Assembly (NCBI GenBank): GCA_900095095.1 | Contig: FMBT01000227.1 | Location: 1 to 53,114 of the forward strand | From: Fragilariopsis cylindrus CCMP1102 | Lineage: Eukaryota > Bacillariophyta > Bacillariophyceae > Bacillariales > Bacillariaceae | Reading direction: 5' to 3' | Length of the DNA: 53,114 bases | Shown: positions 23,306 to 34,006 of the stretch, in pieces | Layout: each line of letters begins with the position of its first letter | Position numbering within the stretch: the stretch's first letter is position 1 | Made by a program: the position numbers and the translations under genes | The notes under the pieces: model-generated | Database searches by the model: none | What the model was told of the DNA's origin: nothing | The model's input: only the letters and a program-made list of their open reading frames with translations

Positions 23306-24112
23306 ATGAATAATAACAGCATAAATACTGACTTGAACACAAATTCAAATTCGAATTCGACAGTGACTACTATCATGAATACTAATACCAATACCAATAA
23401 TAAGAATAATAACATCGTTGGTGTTACTGTTGCTGATTTCGAGAGTTGGAGTATCAATTTTAATAAACAACAACAGAACATTAAATTACAGTTGGAACAT
23501 ACCATCAAACTCCAACAGAAACAATTGGAAATCCAAAAACATTCGATTATACGATTACAGATCGAACAACAGTTACGTCAACGTCAACGCTTACGTCAAC
23601 GTCAACGAATGATGAGAGAAGAACGAGAGCGTCGTGCGACCCTCGTCTTACCGGAACCACCAACTAATAAAGAAGCAGCAACGAATAAGAAGAATAAGAA
23701 GAAGAAGATTGCGAAAGATTGGGGACCCTCTCTCAAAGCGACATCTGCCTTAGCTGCTGCTGCTACAACGATGACAGAACATCAAATGAAAGACTGGTCG
23801 TCCCTTAAAGTTGCTGAATTGAAAGAAGAATTGAATAAGCGAGGAATCAAGGCTGTGGGGAAGAAGGCAGATCTTGTCTTGTTATTGAAGAAAGATCATC
23901 ATTCCGTTGATAGCACTGAAAAACGGTACTCATCGAACAACAGGATGATCTCATCACAACCAGATACTACTACTGATACTCGTTCTTCTACTTCGTCGTC
24001 GTCGTCCATCATGTCGCCAATGTCGATTTCGAATCCATTGTACAATGATGATATTAAATCGATTGTTTTTCACCACCAACGAGTGATAATCGTCATCGTC
24101 ATCGTCAAGTGA
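23306..24112 (+). CDS. SAP-domain protein with coiled coil
   Basis: Predicted nucleic-acid or chromatin-associated protein. The N-terminus is poly-N/T, then a long Gln/Lys/Arg heptad-like segment (about residues 50-110, including KLQQKQLEIQKHSII and RQRQRLRQRQR) that should form a basic coiled coil. A basic KKNKKKKIAKDW patch follows. At about residues 163-195 comes a SAP motif, WSSLKVAELKEELNKRGIKA then GKKADLVLLL, with the expected Leu spacing and the Gly-Lys-Lys-x-x-Leu turn. The C-terminal third is Ser-rich; its last 18 residues (FHHQRVIIVIVIVK) look like read-through of a CATCGT repeat, so the true end may be in another frame. No neighbour shares its function. Confidence 0.75.
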   Translation: MNNNSINTDLNTNSNSNSTVTTIMNTNTNTNNKNNNIVGVTVADFESWSINFNKQQQNIKLQLEHTIKLQQKQLEIQKHSIIRLQIEQQLRQRQRLRQRQRMMREERERRATLVLPEPPTNKEAATNKKNKKKKIAKDWGPSLKATSALAAAATTMTEHQMKDWSSLKVAELKEELNKRGIKAVGKKADLVLLLKKDHHSVDSTEKRYSSNNRMISSQPDTTTDTRSSTSSSSSIMSPMSISNPLYNDDIKSIVFHHQRVIIVIVIVK

Positions 24113-24700
24113 CCGACGATCATCTCTTTTAGAGTGAATAAAGAGATGAGAGTGAAGAGTGAAGAGATAGATGATAGTACAGTAGATAATGTACGATGAG
24201 GAAAGATGATCGCAAGATAAAAGCGGGGAATACTAACTAGGATAAAGAGAAACAAAAAAAATGTAGAATACTAAGTTCTCAAATGAATGATGACATTATA
24301 TAAAAACTACTACTATAATAGCTAGAATGATCACCATCTAAAGTGGTACCCCTCGGGAGTTGTTACATGCGTTCGTGCGTTTGTTTGTGGCCATAGCAGT
24401 CCATCCTACCGGAACAGTAGAAATTAGATTTTTATATTACTAGAATGAGAATCATCTACGATACGAGTATTCCCTAACCTATCAATAATAATACCATATA
24501 CAGTACAATGATATCTTTTTATATATATATTTCGTACTATTTAGTTTTTTATTTCTATTCTATTCTGATGAGATATTATATGTATGTATGATACCATTAT
24601 ACTTCAAAGTATTTATTGTTCACAATTGCAATTTCCTGAAGGGAACCCGTGGCTATATTATTAATATGTTAATAACGATAGAGAGCATCCAGCCTCTTTA
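24113..24700. other. Convergent 3' region
   Basis: AT-rich sequence between the SAP gene and the minus gene ending at 24701. It contains a GAGTGAAGAG/GAGATAGA purine stretch just after the SAP stop. No gene is supported. Confidence 0.45.
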
Positions 24701-25481
24701 TTATCTATATAAATTAAGATAGAGAATCATGTAAATATATTTCAATTCTTGACGATTTTCTAATGCAACTTGTTTGGCACGAATACGACAATCCAGACTA
24801 ATTTTACTATAGGCATTCGCAATGGCTTGATCGTCATATAGACAATGATAAGAGGAAGGATAGTATTCCGGCGTTGACGATTGTGATTGTGACGATTATT
24901 CCGTATTCGTTACATTCTAGTATTCGAATCATATTCTTGATCTTCTTCTTGTCGTTCCTGTTCCAAAAAAACTTCTTGATAACTTGCTAATTTATAAGAT
25001 TGTTTCACTAATGATTCCATTTTCGACTGTAACAGGTATTCACGTTGTTTCATCAATTGAAATTCCTCATGTTGTAAATAGGTCTTACATCTTTCTTGTG
25101 GAGTATAGTCCTGATGAGAAAGTGTATCCTTAATTTGAACATACGGATTGAACCGTACTCCATGATGATGATGCTTCTCACGACGACGTTTCGAGGTGAG
25201 GATGGAAGAGAAGCTTCTTGACGTAGTAGTATATCATCATTATCATTATCATAGGAGGTTGTTGTAAACGAAAATGGATGCTGCAAGTCGAAGCTGCACT
25301 CGGTACGCTTTTTGTAGATCGATTTATCCATCGTCGATGTAGGAGATGCAGTCTGCTTACGCTTACGACGATTACTACCATCATCATCGTCCTCGTCATC
25401 GTCATTCTTCAAAATATGAAGGACCTTATCGATATTATCTTTTAATGATAACGATGATAATGATAATGATGATGATGACAT
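24701..25481 (-). CDS. Small VRF-motif diatom-type protein, frame-broken
   Basis: Function unknown. The N-terminus is Ser-rich (MSSSSLSLSSLSLKDNIDKV) with an acidic run, then KRKQTASPTSTMDKSIYKKR. After a frame change near 25175 the conserved part reads HGVRFNPYVQIKDTLSHQDY, TPQERCKTYLQHEEFQLMKQ, then a helical Lys/Gln/Glu region. After another change near 24900 it ends PEYYPSSYHCLYDDQAI, SLDCRIRAKQVALENRQELK. The order VRF, DYTPxE, WY-like helix, then AxxRAxxxALENRxE is the same general layout as the gene at 9115-11116, so I group both in one uncharacterised diatom family by inference. There are at least two breaks. A possible upstream extension at 25435-25710 was not accepted. Confidence 0.55.
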
Positions 25482-27051
25482 ACTTGAGGAGTAGTTCGTG
25501 GAAGTCTTCTTCTTGACCCTGCTTCTTCTTACGACGTCGACGGGTTGTGAAGTGATAGTGATAGTGGCAATGGAGTGTAGGACTCATCGCTTTGCTGTCG
25601 AGCAAGAATCGGTGGAGGTGGAGGTGGAGGTGGAGGTGGATGATTAATATGTGTACAACAACAGCGTCTTTATTTTTGAAAGTGGAAGTGGAAGTATCAA
25701 TATTCATCATGATGTATAATATGATATGATGTGGTGTGATGTGATGGAAGGCAAGTGAGTAAGTATAAAACTTCTACTTGTGTGTGTACGTTTTTGTTTT
25801 TGTGTTGCTTTTTTAAAGATGAAATTGAATGAATATCGAAAATAATGAGATGAAAAATCATGTATGGTTTTTTACTTCAAGTATGTTTCAAGTAGTATCA
25901 ATGTCGATTTACTGTGGTGGTATGCCGATAGTAAGATTTTTCATTTGGCGGGGACTTAACGTTTGAATTTGACTTGACTACATTACAGCCCTTTAATCGT
26001 AGGGCTGTTATGTTTTGTTGTGTGACTGACTTCAAACGTGCCTTTTACCGTAGATCTTGCATAATTTTTCTTTTACAAAATTCGCTAAAAACCAAGAAGA
26101 AACCTGACTTCAAGTTGTGAATGATGACCAACGAAAAAAGAATGAAGATTTTGCTGCTGCTACTGTAAGTAATGCATGCAACTTCATACATTACAACCAG
26201 CTGACTGCTAACTTGGACCTAGTGATTACTATTACTACTAGCTAGCTAGTTAGCTAGCTAGTTGTATACCGTATTTAAGATTTTTAAATAGAAACTACGC
26301 TGTGTAAAAGAAAGTAGTAGAAGTAGTATGTTGATGTTGTTATTTCATTTTCTTGTTGTTGTGGTTTCATGCACTTCAAAAGGTACAGCTCACACCATTC
26401 CAAAACATCTAAATGTATATATGTATATATGTATATGTGTATTTTCATGTATATTTATATGGTGTTGAGAAAAGATGTTAGTGTTGATGATGCGTGTGAT
26501 GTTTTTAAGAGATGAATTTCCTACTTCTAGATGATAATAAATTCCCTTTTTTCACCTTCCTCATCTTTCAAATATATGTCTAAAATCAACTACATGTGTA
26601 TCAGTAGTATGCCAACCCTACCTGTGATCTGATCCTTGCTTTATAATCTTACAAAGGCATAATACCTCAAGTGATTGGTACTACTATTATCGATATGAGG
26701 TGTCGCAACTTCGTGCACTCTTAGTGGCCTTAGAGGTCACTTTGAGTTGGGAGTATAAACCAGATATTTATATTATTATTATTATTACTATTGAATTATT
26801 ACTAACAATAATAATAGGGGAAGATTCTCTGCTTGAGTTCTATCCAGCACAGTGCAATTTGTAGATGATATTGATCTCCCATCTAGCAGAATCCAAGCAA
26901 ACAAACAAGCAAGCTAGTGTATCCACAATATTTACTTCTCTTCTTATCTCCCCCACCACTATATAACATTTCCAAGAGGGAGAAAACTAAATGTGCTAGT
27001 ATTGAGTTGCTTGCGCGCCACTTGCCAAAAATCAGAAGTAGAAATGCCAAG
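25482..27051. other. Intergenic region with microsatellites
   Basis: It contains a GGTGGA/GGTGGAGGTGGA hexamer run near 25608-25640, a CTAGCTAG-rich palindromic stretch near 26238-26262 and a TATATG array near 26408-26450. Short frames are low-complexity. The last 130 bp may already be repeat sequence belonging to the block that follows. Confidence 0.45.
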
Positions 27052-28055
27052 AAAACCAGTCAGAGAAGTATGCTATTCATTGCCTCTTCTTTACTTTCTC
27101 TCTTCTAACATCATTCTAGTATATATTTTAAACTCAGGTATATTGCATTGTGCCGCGCTCTATCAAATAATATTTTGCCTTGGTTGATTGTTGCTTGTTG
27201 TCAATGCTGCTCTAATTTATGGATATACTTGCTGGTGTAGTACTCTTTTACAACTGCGCTCTATTTAATTATGCTATAACATCTAGACAGACAACATTAT
27301 CAAAAGTATAGGAATTTACTACTTGTGTCACTCATGATTGGGAAATGATAACAACAAAGGATCTTCATATAGAGAGAAAGGCAGAGACAATGGGGGTGTT
27401 ATAGTTTTAAAAATTGGTTTATGTTGCAATTGAAACATCATCTTCACAGAGCCATCCAATTGAATAGAAAGGTTCCTTCTATTGCTTCTTATATACTATT
27501 GTCTTCAGAACATCTACTAAGAATAAAGCATCCTTTAGGAATGGAATAAAGAGGAAAATCACACACCAGAATGGGCTAATAATGAGAGAGATGGAGAATT
27601 TCATTACTGGGTACTAAATTTCCCACAAGTTGTGAAATGGCAAGGGAAAAGGGGAGAAGTTGTCCAAGGAACTCAAGGTGCTGAATTTTTGGATTGGTTA
27701 GGTAATAATAATATAGTTTGAATCAAAGTCCATTAGCTTTTTTGGTACTTTATGATAAATGAAAAAAAATTATAGTACAAAAACCAGTCAAAGAAGCATG
27801 CTATTAATTGTGGTAGCATCACTTAGAGACAACCAGCAAGTATCACACATATCTACTGGATAAACCCACTTCCTTACCTTCTCTCCTTTTATATTTAAAA
27901 CTCAGGTCCATTGCATTGTGCAGCGCTCTATCAAATAATGTTTTGCCTTGGTTGATTGTTACTTGTTGTCAATGCTGCTCTAATTAATGGACATACTACT
28001 AGCTGCTGTAATACTCTTATCATCTTACAACTACACTCTATCTAACTAGGATGGA
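27052..28055 (+). repeat. Element with diverged direct terminal repeats
   Basis: Two diverged direct repeats, about 27052-27312 and 27780-28055, both contain AAAACCAGTCARAGAAG, an AAACTCAGGT segment, GCGCTCTATCAAATAAT and TTGCCTTGGTTGATTGTT. They enclose about 470 bp that match the inverted copy at 22215-23025. Size and layout recall a small non-autonomous element with terminal direct repeats (TRIM-like), or a local duplication. No protease, reverse transcriptase or transposase is readable in this copy. Confidence 0.6.
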
Positions 28056-29254
28056 ATTCTTCTGGAACTAGGAGAGGATTAAAAGTTGTACAACTCCTGA
28101 AATCTCGCTATTTTTGGAAAGTGACATTGCCAAAACACTTCGCGCTGATGTTCTTTCTATACAATATTTCCTAGACAGCCAACCTCATCATCCCATCCCT
28201 AAAGAGGAAACATTCCTACATAATTATCACAGTGTAGCAAAAGGATGCAACAGGACAGATATCCCATTTAAAAAAGATCTCCTCAAGACTTCAGTGCCAC
28301 TAATGTTCAATATATGTTCAGTCACGAGTTGTTTCACCATCACCAACAATCAACCATATAACCAAGACTATCCATGGTCCTATTAGTAATATGTACGTAT
28401 GATCTGTGTTTGACATAGTAGGTTACTGCTGTTACCCACGCAAGGACACCTGGTAAAACACACACGTATATGCATACACGCCAATCAAATGTGATTGTTT
28501 AGTTGTTTAGTTAGCCTAGAACAATCAGTCAATCAATCAATCAGTCACTCAGTTAGTCAGTCAATCATAAATGATCATACAGAAAACAAAAAGATCAAGC
28601 TAAGGGAGAAGAAAAATAGATATCAGATCTTTGAGTGTACAGTTGTTTCTCTCTTTCTTTTTTTTGTCTCTTGGCTGGATTATACATACATGTTTGGTTA
28701 GTTGGTGGAGATTCCATCCCATCCCATCCCATCCCATCCCATTGACATGTACAATCAATTAAGAAGGAGGATTACAAACAAAATCAAATCAAAATCAATG
28801 ACTACTATTATTTGATGATAGTCATTCATTCTGTTCTATAATGCGAGAAGTATGTTTCGAAGCTTCAACATTCAAAATGACTTTGACGACACACGTGCTT
28901 GAGAGCGGTACAGAACGTGTACAAGTATTTAACAATCGTCGCTGGGGTGGGTGTTTATTATTTTTGTGCTGAATTTATTTTATCAATTTACGTGTACTGC
29001 TGCTGCTGCACGGTAGTTTAATTTTTTCGCGTATCCGTGGTGGTGCATGCGTGCGATCGTCGTTGCTTTGCTTGCTTTGATTTATTATTTTTTAAATTAC
29101 TTTTTGTGTCAATCCATTATTCATTGTTTTCATATATCTCTTTTTAAAAGTAAAACAACACTCAATCTACCCTACTGTACTACAAGTATCAATAATTTCT
29201 GTCCACGTACAACAAAAAACTAAAATACACAATTCACATTCTTCGTCAGTCATC
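28056..29254. other. Intergenic region upstream of the Tudor/AP2 gene
   Basis: A 90-codon plus frame at 28114-28386 has no family signal and may be repeat debris. A TCAATCAA/TCAGTCA region spans about 28515-28570 and a CATCC/ATCCC pentamer run spans about 28708-28741. The last 300 bp before 29255 are AT-rich and presumably hold the promoter and 5' UTR. Confidence 0.45.
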
Positions 29255-31138
29255 ATGATGTCTGCTGCTCAGAATTTGTTTCAAGCGGTTAGTAGATCTT
29301 TCACTAATAACAATGACAATAGTAGCAATGACGATAATAATGGGGAAGACAATGATATCATCATGACAACAAGCAACGAAGAAGAAGAAGATGAAGAACA
29401 CCCATATCTATCTTTATACGATTCTTTGTTACTGAAGGGATATGGAACATCATCTAACGAAGATGAAGATGACGATGAAGAGAACGAAAATATCAACAAT
29501 AACAACGACGACGATGACGACGATAGTAATAATACTCATAACAACCTCGCCCTTCTTGATGATATTGTTGGCGACACTATTACCACCAATCGAAAAAAAA
29601 TCAAGATCGGATCACGTGTTGGTATATATTGGAAGGATGATAAATGTTATTATCCATGCACTATTATCGAAAAACGTTATACTAATGTCAATAACAACAA
29701 CGTCAATATAACAGAAGAACATTTTGTACAATACGATGATGGTGAAAGTGAATGGACTAATTTGTCAACTGAAAAATTACGTTGGTTATTAGATGAGGGT
29801 GCCGCCGATGAGGGCGAGTACGAAGATGATGATGATGATGATGATGACTATGATGATTATGATGACACTAGTAAAAGTCAACGTAGTAAAAAATACGACG
29901 ACGACGATGCTAACATTGTGGAATATTATAATAGCGACCACGAGATCAAAATCAAAATCGACAAGGAATGGATCTCGATCCGTTCAGAAATTAGGGCTTC
30001 TGTCAGCAGAGCCAGTAAGAACAAGAACAAGAGAAGCAGTGGTAATAATAATGATAATGATAGTTACGACGATGACGACGACGACAATGATGATAACGTC
30101 CAAGGCCGAAAAACACAACCGAAGGGATACAAAAAAACATCGGTAGGAAATTTTGAGGCGCAGATAAAATTTAAAGGCAAGACTAGAAATATTGGTACAT
30201 TCAAATATGAATGTGATGCCGCTTTGGCGTATAAAATAGCGACAAGGAAGGTCCAAGTTCAACCAATATTGCAACGTAGTGATAAGGAATGGAAACTGAT
30301 CCGTTCCAAGTTAAAGCTATCATTGAAAATCAAAACGCCGCCAATAATTGTAATGATAACGATAATTACGACGATGATGACGATGACAATGATGGTAATG
30401 TCCTAAGTCAAATACCAAAACAAAGGGATACCGCAAAACACGGGCAGGAACTTTTCAGGCGCAGATATCATTTAAAGGCAAGATTAGAAATATTGGTACA
30501 TTCAAAATGAACGTGATGCCGCTTTGGCGTATAAAATAGCGAAGAGGAAGGTCCACGTTCAACAACCAATATTACAACCTAGTGATAAGGAATGGAAATT
30601 TGATAGGGAATGGAAATTGATCCGTTTCGAAGTGAAAGCTTTCATTGAAAATCAAAACGCCGCCGATAATTGTAATGATGACGATAACAATGACTATGCT
30701 GATGATGACAACAACAACGACGACGGTGTCCTAGGCCAAACACAACCAAAGGGATACACCAAACACGGTCAGGAACTTTTAGGCGAAGATGAAATTTAAA
30801 GGCAAGACTAGAAATATTTGTACATTCAAAATGAACGTGATGCCGCTTTGGCGTTTAAATTAGCGAAAAGGAAAGTCCAAGCTCTACAACAACAACAATT
30901 GTTGCTGTTATCGCATCGTCATCGTCATCGTCATCGTCGTCGACTTCTAACAACAATAATAGCAATAACAACAACAACAATAGGTCAAGGGAAAAGCGAC
31001 AGCGACGAAGCACATCCTTATCATCATCATCAGTCGTCGTCGTCGTCGTCTTCCTCTGATAAGAAGAATGATAAGGAAGAGAGTATCAACTCTGATTCTG
31101 ATTCAAATTCAAATTCCAAATTCAACTACTTTCGATGA
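29255..31138 (+). CDS. Tudor-like plus three AP2-like repeats, acidic chromatin/DNA-binding protein, frame-broken
   Basis: The clean first frame (29255-30406) starts with acidic and poly-N linkers. At about residues 113-178 it carries a Tudor-like fold, KIGSRVGIYWKDDKCYYPCT then HFVQYDDGESEWTNLSTEKL, whose aromatic residues fit a methyl-lysine reader or DNA-repair Tudor. At about 290-330 comes an AP2-like unit: GYKKTSVGNFEAQIKFKGKT, RNIGTFKYECDAALAYKIA. Two further copies follow in other frames: GYRKTRAGTFQAQISFKGKI with RNIGTFK and NERDAALAYKIAKRKV near 30422-30556, and KFKGKTRNICTFK with NERDAALAFKLAKRKV near 30770-30870. Acidic N/D spacers begin DKEWKLIR. AP2-type units bind DNA as beta sheets, so this may be a sequence-specific factor that reads chromatin. 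Breaks near 30330-30350, 30507, 30760 and 30830 are each fixed by one base or a few. The C-terminal limit is unsure. Confidence 0.7.
29945..30875 (+). repeat. About 300-bp unit tandemly repeated three times
   Basis: The DNA unit runs from a GATAAGGAATGGA-like block, through an acidic GATGACGAT spacer, to TTTAAAGGCAAGAYTAGAAATATTKGTACATTC-type sequence and GATGCCGCTTTGGCGT. Copies begin near 29957, 30276 and 30580. The last two are shorter in the spacer. This exonic tandem duplication gave the three AP2-like units. Confidence 0.8.
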
Positions 31139-31356
31139 AGCAACGGAGATGATGACGAATAAAGCGACGGACAATAATTGATTCACCGTCGCCGAGCAGA
31201 AAGAGAAAATCAAGAAAAGCATCGTCGTGCAATGATAGTATTATCGTTCCCACCACTACGCTAGCTCTACCGAAAAAGAAGAAAGCAAAGAAAACATCAT
31301 TTCCCATAAACTCTTGGTGTCGGACTCTTCTTCGACTGCTTCTCGCTGCTTCTGCT

Positions 31357-32063
31357 TTGTTCTGGCTTCTGCTTCTACAAGTGCTAGTCTGCAAGTGCTG
31401 CAAGTGCTACCAGCCCCCAAGCTATATCCTGAACGACTTTCTTCGTCGAGGAAGTAGGAACTTGATATCAGTTGCAACAGCAACGCCGACACCAACCCAA
31501 ACACCAATCCAAGCCGACAATACCATAACTGACTCAAATCATTATTGGTATCATCCCATCGATCCAAAAGAAGAATTAATTTTGGACAAGATCGAGATTG
31601 AAATCGCATTGCTTGCGGAGGAAAACATTTATTGCAACCGCCCTGATCAAACAAAATAAATAGTATCGATTGGATCTTTGTTTATGAGTATGCATCCCCA
31701 TCGCTGAAGAAGAACTCCTCAAATACACACAACAATAGTCATAATAATGATAACAACAACAGGAGTGATAACTGTCATGGTCAGAAGAAAACGGCGTTAT
31801 TGAAGGATAAGGATAGAGATGATACCTTGGTCAAATTGCTACAACGCAATAGCAATGATGGCGGTGGTGGTAATAGTGGTAATAGTGGCATGTCATTGGC
31901 AGTGAAACTATTACGATTTAGTACCATTCGACGAGACATACGACGTAAATTATTACTCAAGAACAACCAGATTCGACCAAGGATGGCATCAATCGTAGCT
32001 AAAAGGAGAAAAGAAACCCATCCATTACGTTTGTTATTGATGTCAAAGAAGAAGAAAAGGTGA
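31357..32063 (+). other. Possible C-terminal extension or separate broken gene
   Basis: Two plus frames, 31357-31659 (ending HPIDPKEELILDKIEIEI and ALLAEENIYCNRPDQTK) and 31800-32063 (LKDKDRDDTLVKLLQRNS, SLAVKLLRFSTIRRDIRRKL, PRMASIVAKRRKE), are basic or helical and not low-complexity throughout. In another frame the stretch between them reads IDWIFVYEYASPSLKKNSSN. They follow the Tudor/AP2 gene on the same strand and may be its broken C-terminus, or a separate gene. No family is recognised. Confidence 0.3.
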
Positions 32064-32772
32064 AACACAATATGGCAGCGGTAGCAGCAGCAGCAGCAGG
32101 AGAAATGGAGGAACTGAACGAATCATTCTGTTGTTGAACTAGTTTTAACAAATTGCTATGGCAAAGAGTAACAAACATTGTTGAGAAAAAAAATATATAC
32201 ATACGTGGCAGTCCGTTTCTCGTAACAAAAACAAATACGACTCCTCATACTATGAATATTTCGATAATTTAATGTAAAAAGTACTATTTAAGAAATTTGA
32301 CCTTATATTAAATTTTTCCTTGTTTGCGTAGGTACATAGAGAGATTTAAGCTATTCGAACTCGAAGCCAAACGAATCTGTCTTCCTCTAACGATAGCAGC
32401 AGAGCGTTAATTCCAGACTTTTTTGTTTTTTCCTGTTCGAGAATTCCATTTTTGTTTTGATTTCGTTTTTTTTGAGTCAAATAATCGAAATACGCTACCC
32501 CGGGCAGCATCTATACAGTGCGGACTGGACAATTGATGAAACTGTACGTACGTGTGAAGTATGTGAAACTGCAGTCTTAATAATAGACATCCGTCACAAT
32601 CATGATAGTACAACCTTTACTAGAATTATGGCATCGTATTGTCCTCGTCGTTTATTTCATTTTCATGTCAGTTTCATGCGGTGGCAGGCGTTGTTGGTGT
32701 ACCTTGTCATGAATGTGTTTTCGCTTTCTGTTGCCGATGTAGGGGACACATCGATTGACGATTTAACGCAGA
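32064..32772. other. Convergent spacer
   Basis: AT-rich sequence between the Tudor/AP2 region and the minus candidate that ends at 32773. A plus frame ending at 32780 includes a hydrophobic 50-codon stretch, but it has no other support. Confidence 0.4.
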
Positions 32773-33527
32773 TTATATGATGATAATTATCATGATGGTT
32801 CTTCGTAGGATGGAAAAAGATTTCATGACGTGATCTTCGATGGTATAGAAATCCTCCTGTTTATTGCTACTATCCCTCGTGCTGCTAAAGTCTATTCGAT
32901 CTTCTTTTCTGTATTGTTGTTCGAATACAAAACGATCGTGATCATTCGCTAGAATAAAAGGGAAGAGTATAAAACCATGGGGAGTTAAAGAACTTCTTGG
33001 TAATAATGCAATCGTCGGTGTAGTAGTAGTAGTTGATGTGGTAGGGTTGGTAACGCCAAAAAGGACAATTCATTATCGGATAGTTTTGAAATGTTTTGAT
33101 AATAGGATGCTGACTTTGGTAGTAAGGGTGGTGGTGATGAAGTAATGACGATAATGATGATGACGATGATGGTCGGAAGATTCCGTCCAATGATGTTTTG
33201 TATCTTTTCTTCGGTGGTGGTGATGAGCAATCGTACTGGTAATGATTGTCGGCTTCGATATTGTCGACATGTCGTCGTCATCGTCATCAACGATTAGGAT
33301 GCGACGAAATGATTCTACTTCATCACGTAATGATGATGATGATGATGATACGGTCGTAGCATCATTATTATCAACATCGTTGTCATCGCGGTGTGAAAAG
33401 GTTGGTGTAGAAAAAATACGTCGTGTCGTTGTTGTTGTTGTTGTTGTTCGGAAAACTTCCGCTTATCGGATTGTCTAATAGAGGTAGAAGACGTTGAAGA
33501 TAAGAAATATTCTGTTGTGTTCATCAT
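32773..33527 (-). CDS. Candidate unknown His/Ser-rich protein, frame-broken
   Basis: The ATG pair at 33527 opens MMNTTEYFLSSTSSTSIRQS then poly-Q. After one missing base near 33430 the frame reads RIFSTPTFSHRDDNDVDNND, poly-S, RDEVESFRRILIVDDDDDDM and STISKPTII. After further changes it passes a poly-H/Ser region to FPFILANDHDRFVFEQQYRK, EDRIDFSSTRDSSNKQEDFY and TIEDHVMKSFSILRRTIM. The non-repetitive ends look coding. The RRILIVDDD start recalls a receiver domain, but what follows does not match one. No function is assigned. Confidence 0.3.
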
Positions 33528-33763
33528 CTTGTGTTGTTTGTCGTGTTTGGGGTTTATTTAATTATTTGATTTGTGTGGATTAGTTTTTGTTTTTGTAAAT
33601 TTTGTGAAGTGCAGTACGTATTCAGTGTGTATGCTAACTAAGCAATCAGTGGAACGAAAAAAGTGTGTGAGGTGAAAGATGTGAAAGTGTGAAATATGCT
33701 TGGAGAAAAGTTTGTCAGCCATGTACGATTGATTTGGCGTCTCCAGTGAGTCGTCACGTGAGT

Positions 33764-33905
33764 CAGTCAGTCACTTTTAAATTAGCTCGTGTTGTAACGT
33801 GTCAAAATTCTGAGCGAAACTGTGATTGGATCATTAGTACGTACAGTACTTGTTGTACCTACAAAAAATTACGCCGGTCAAACCGTGAATGACATATTAA
33901 TCTTA
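33764..33905 (+). repeat. Dispersed repeat, copy A
   Basis: Shares GTCAGTCACTTTTAAATTAG, GTCAAAATTCTGAGCGAAAC, TGTGATTGGATCATTA and ACGCCGGTCAAACCGTGAAT with copies B (36672-36800) and C (37645-37700). There is no open frame of note. Confidence 0.75.
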
Positions 33906-34006
33906 AGTGGTTATGTAAATATAATACTGAATACTACTACTTGTGTACAAGTATCATTGTAGAGCATTTATTTAATTGTTCGAGATCTATTTTTTTTTTT
34001 AAATTA

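Noticed and set aside
30885-31138. Alternative poly-Ser/Asn frame after the third AP2 unit
   Set aside because: Two frames through the same CATCGT repeat are equally open, so the true C-terminal sequence cannot be chosen from this read.
32629-32780. Plus-strand hydrophobic 50-codon frame that looks like a signal peptide
   Set aside because: It overlaps the end of a minus-strand candidate, has no homology and could arise by chance.
33280-33340. RRILIVDDDDD similarity to a two-component receiver domain
   Set aside because: The motif is short and made mostly of an Asp repeat; the residues that follow do not fit the receiver fold.
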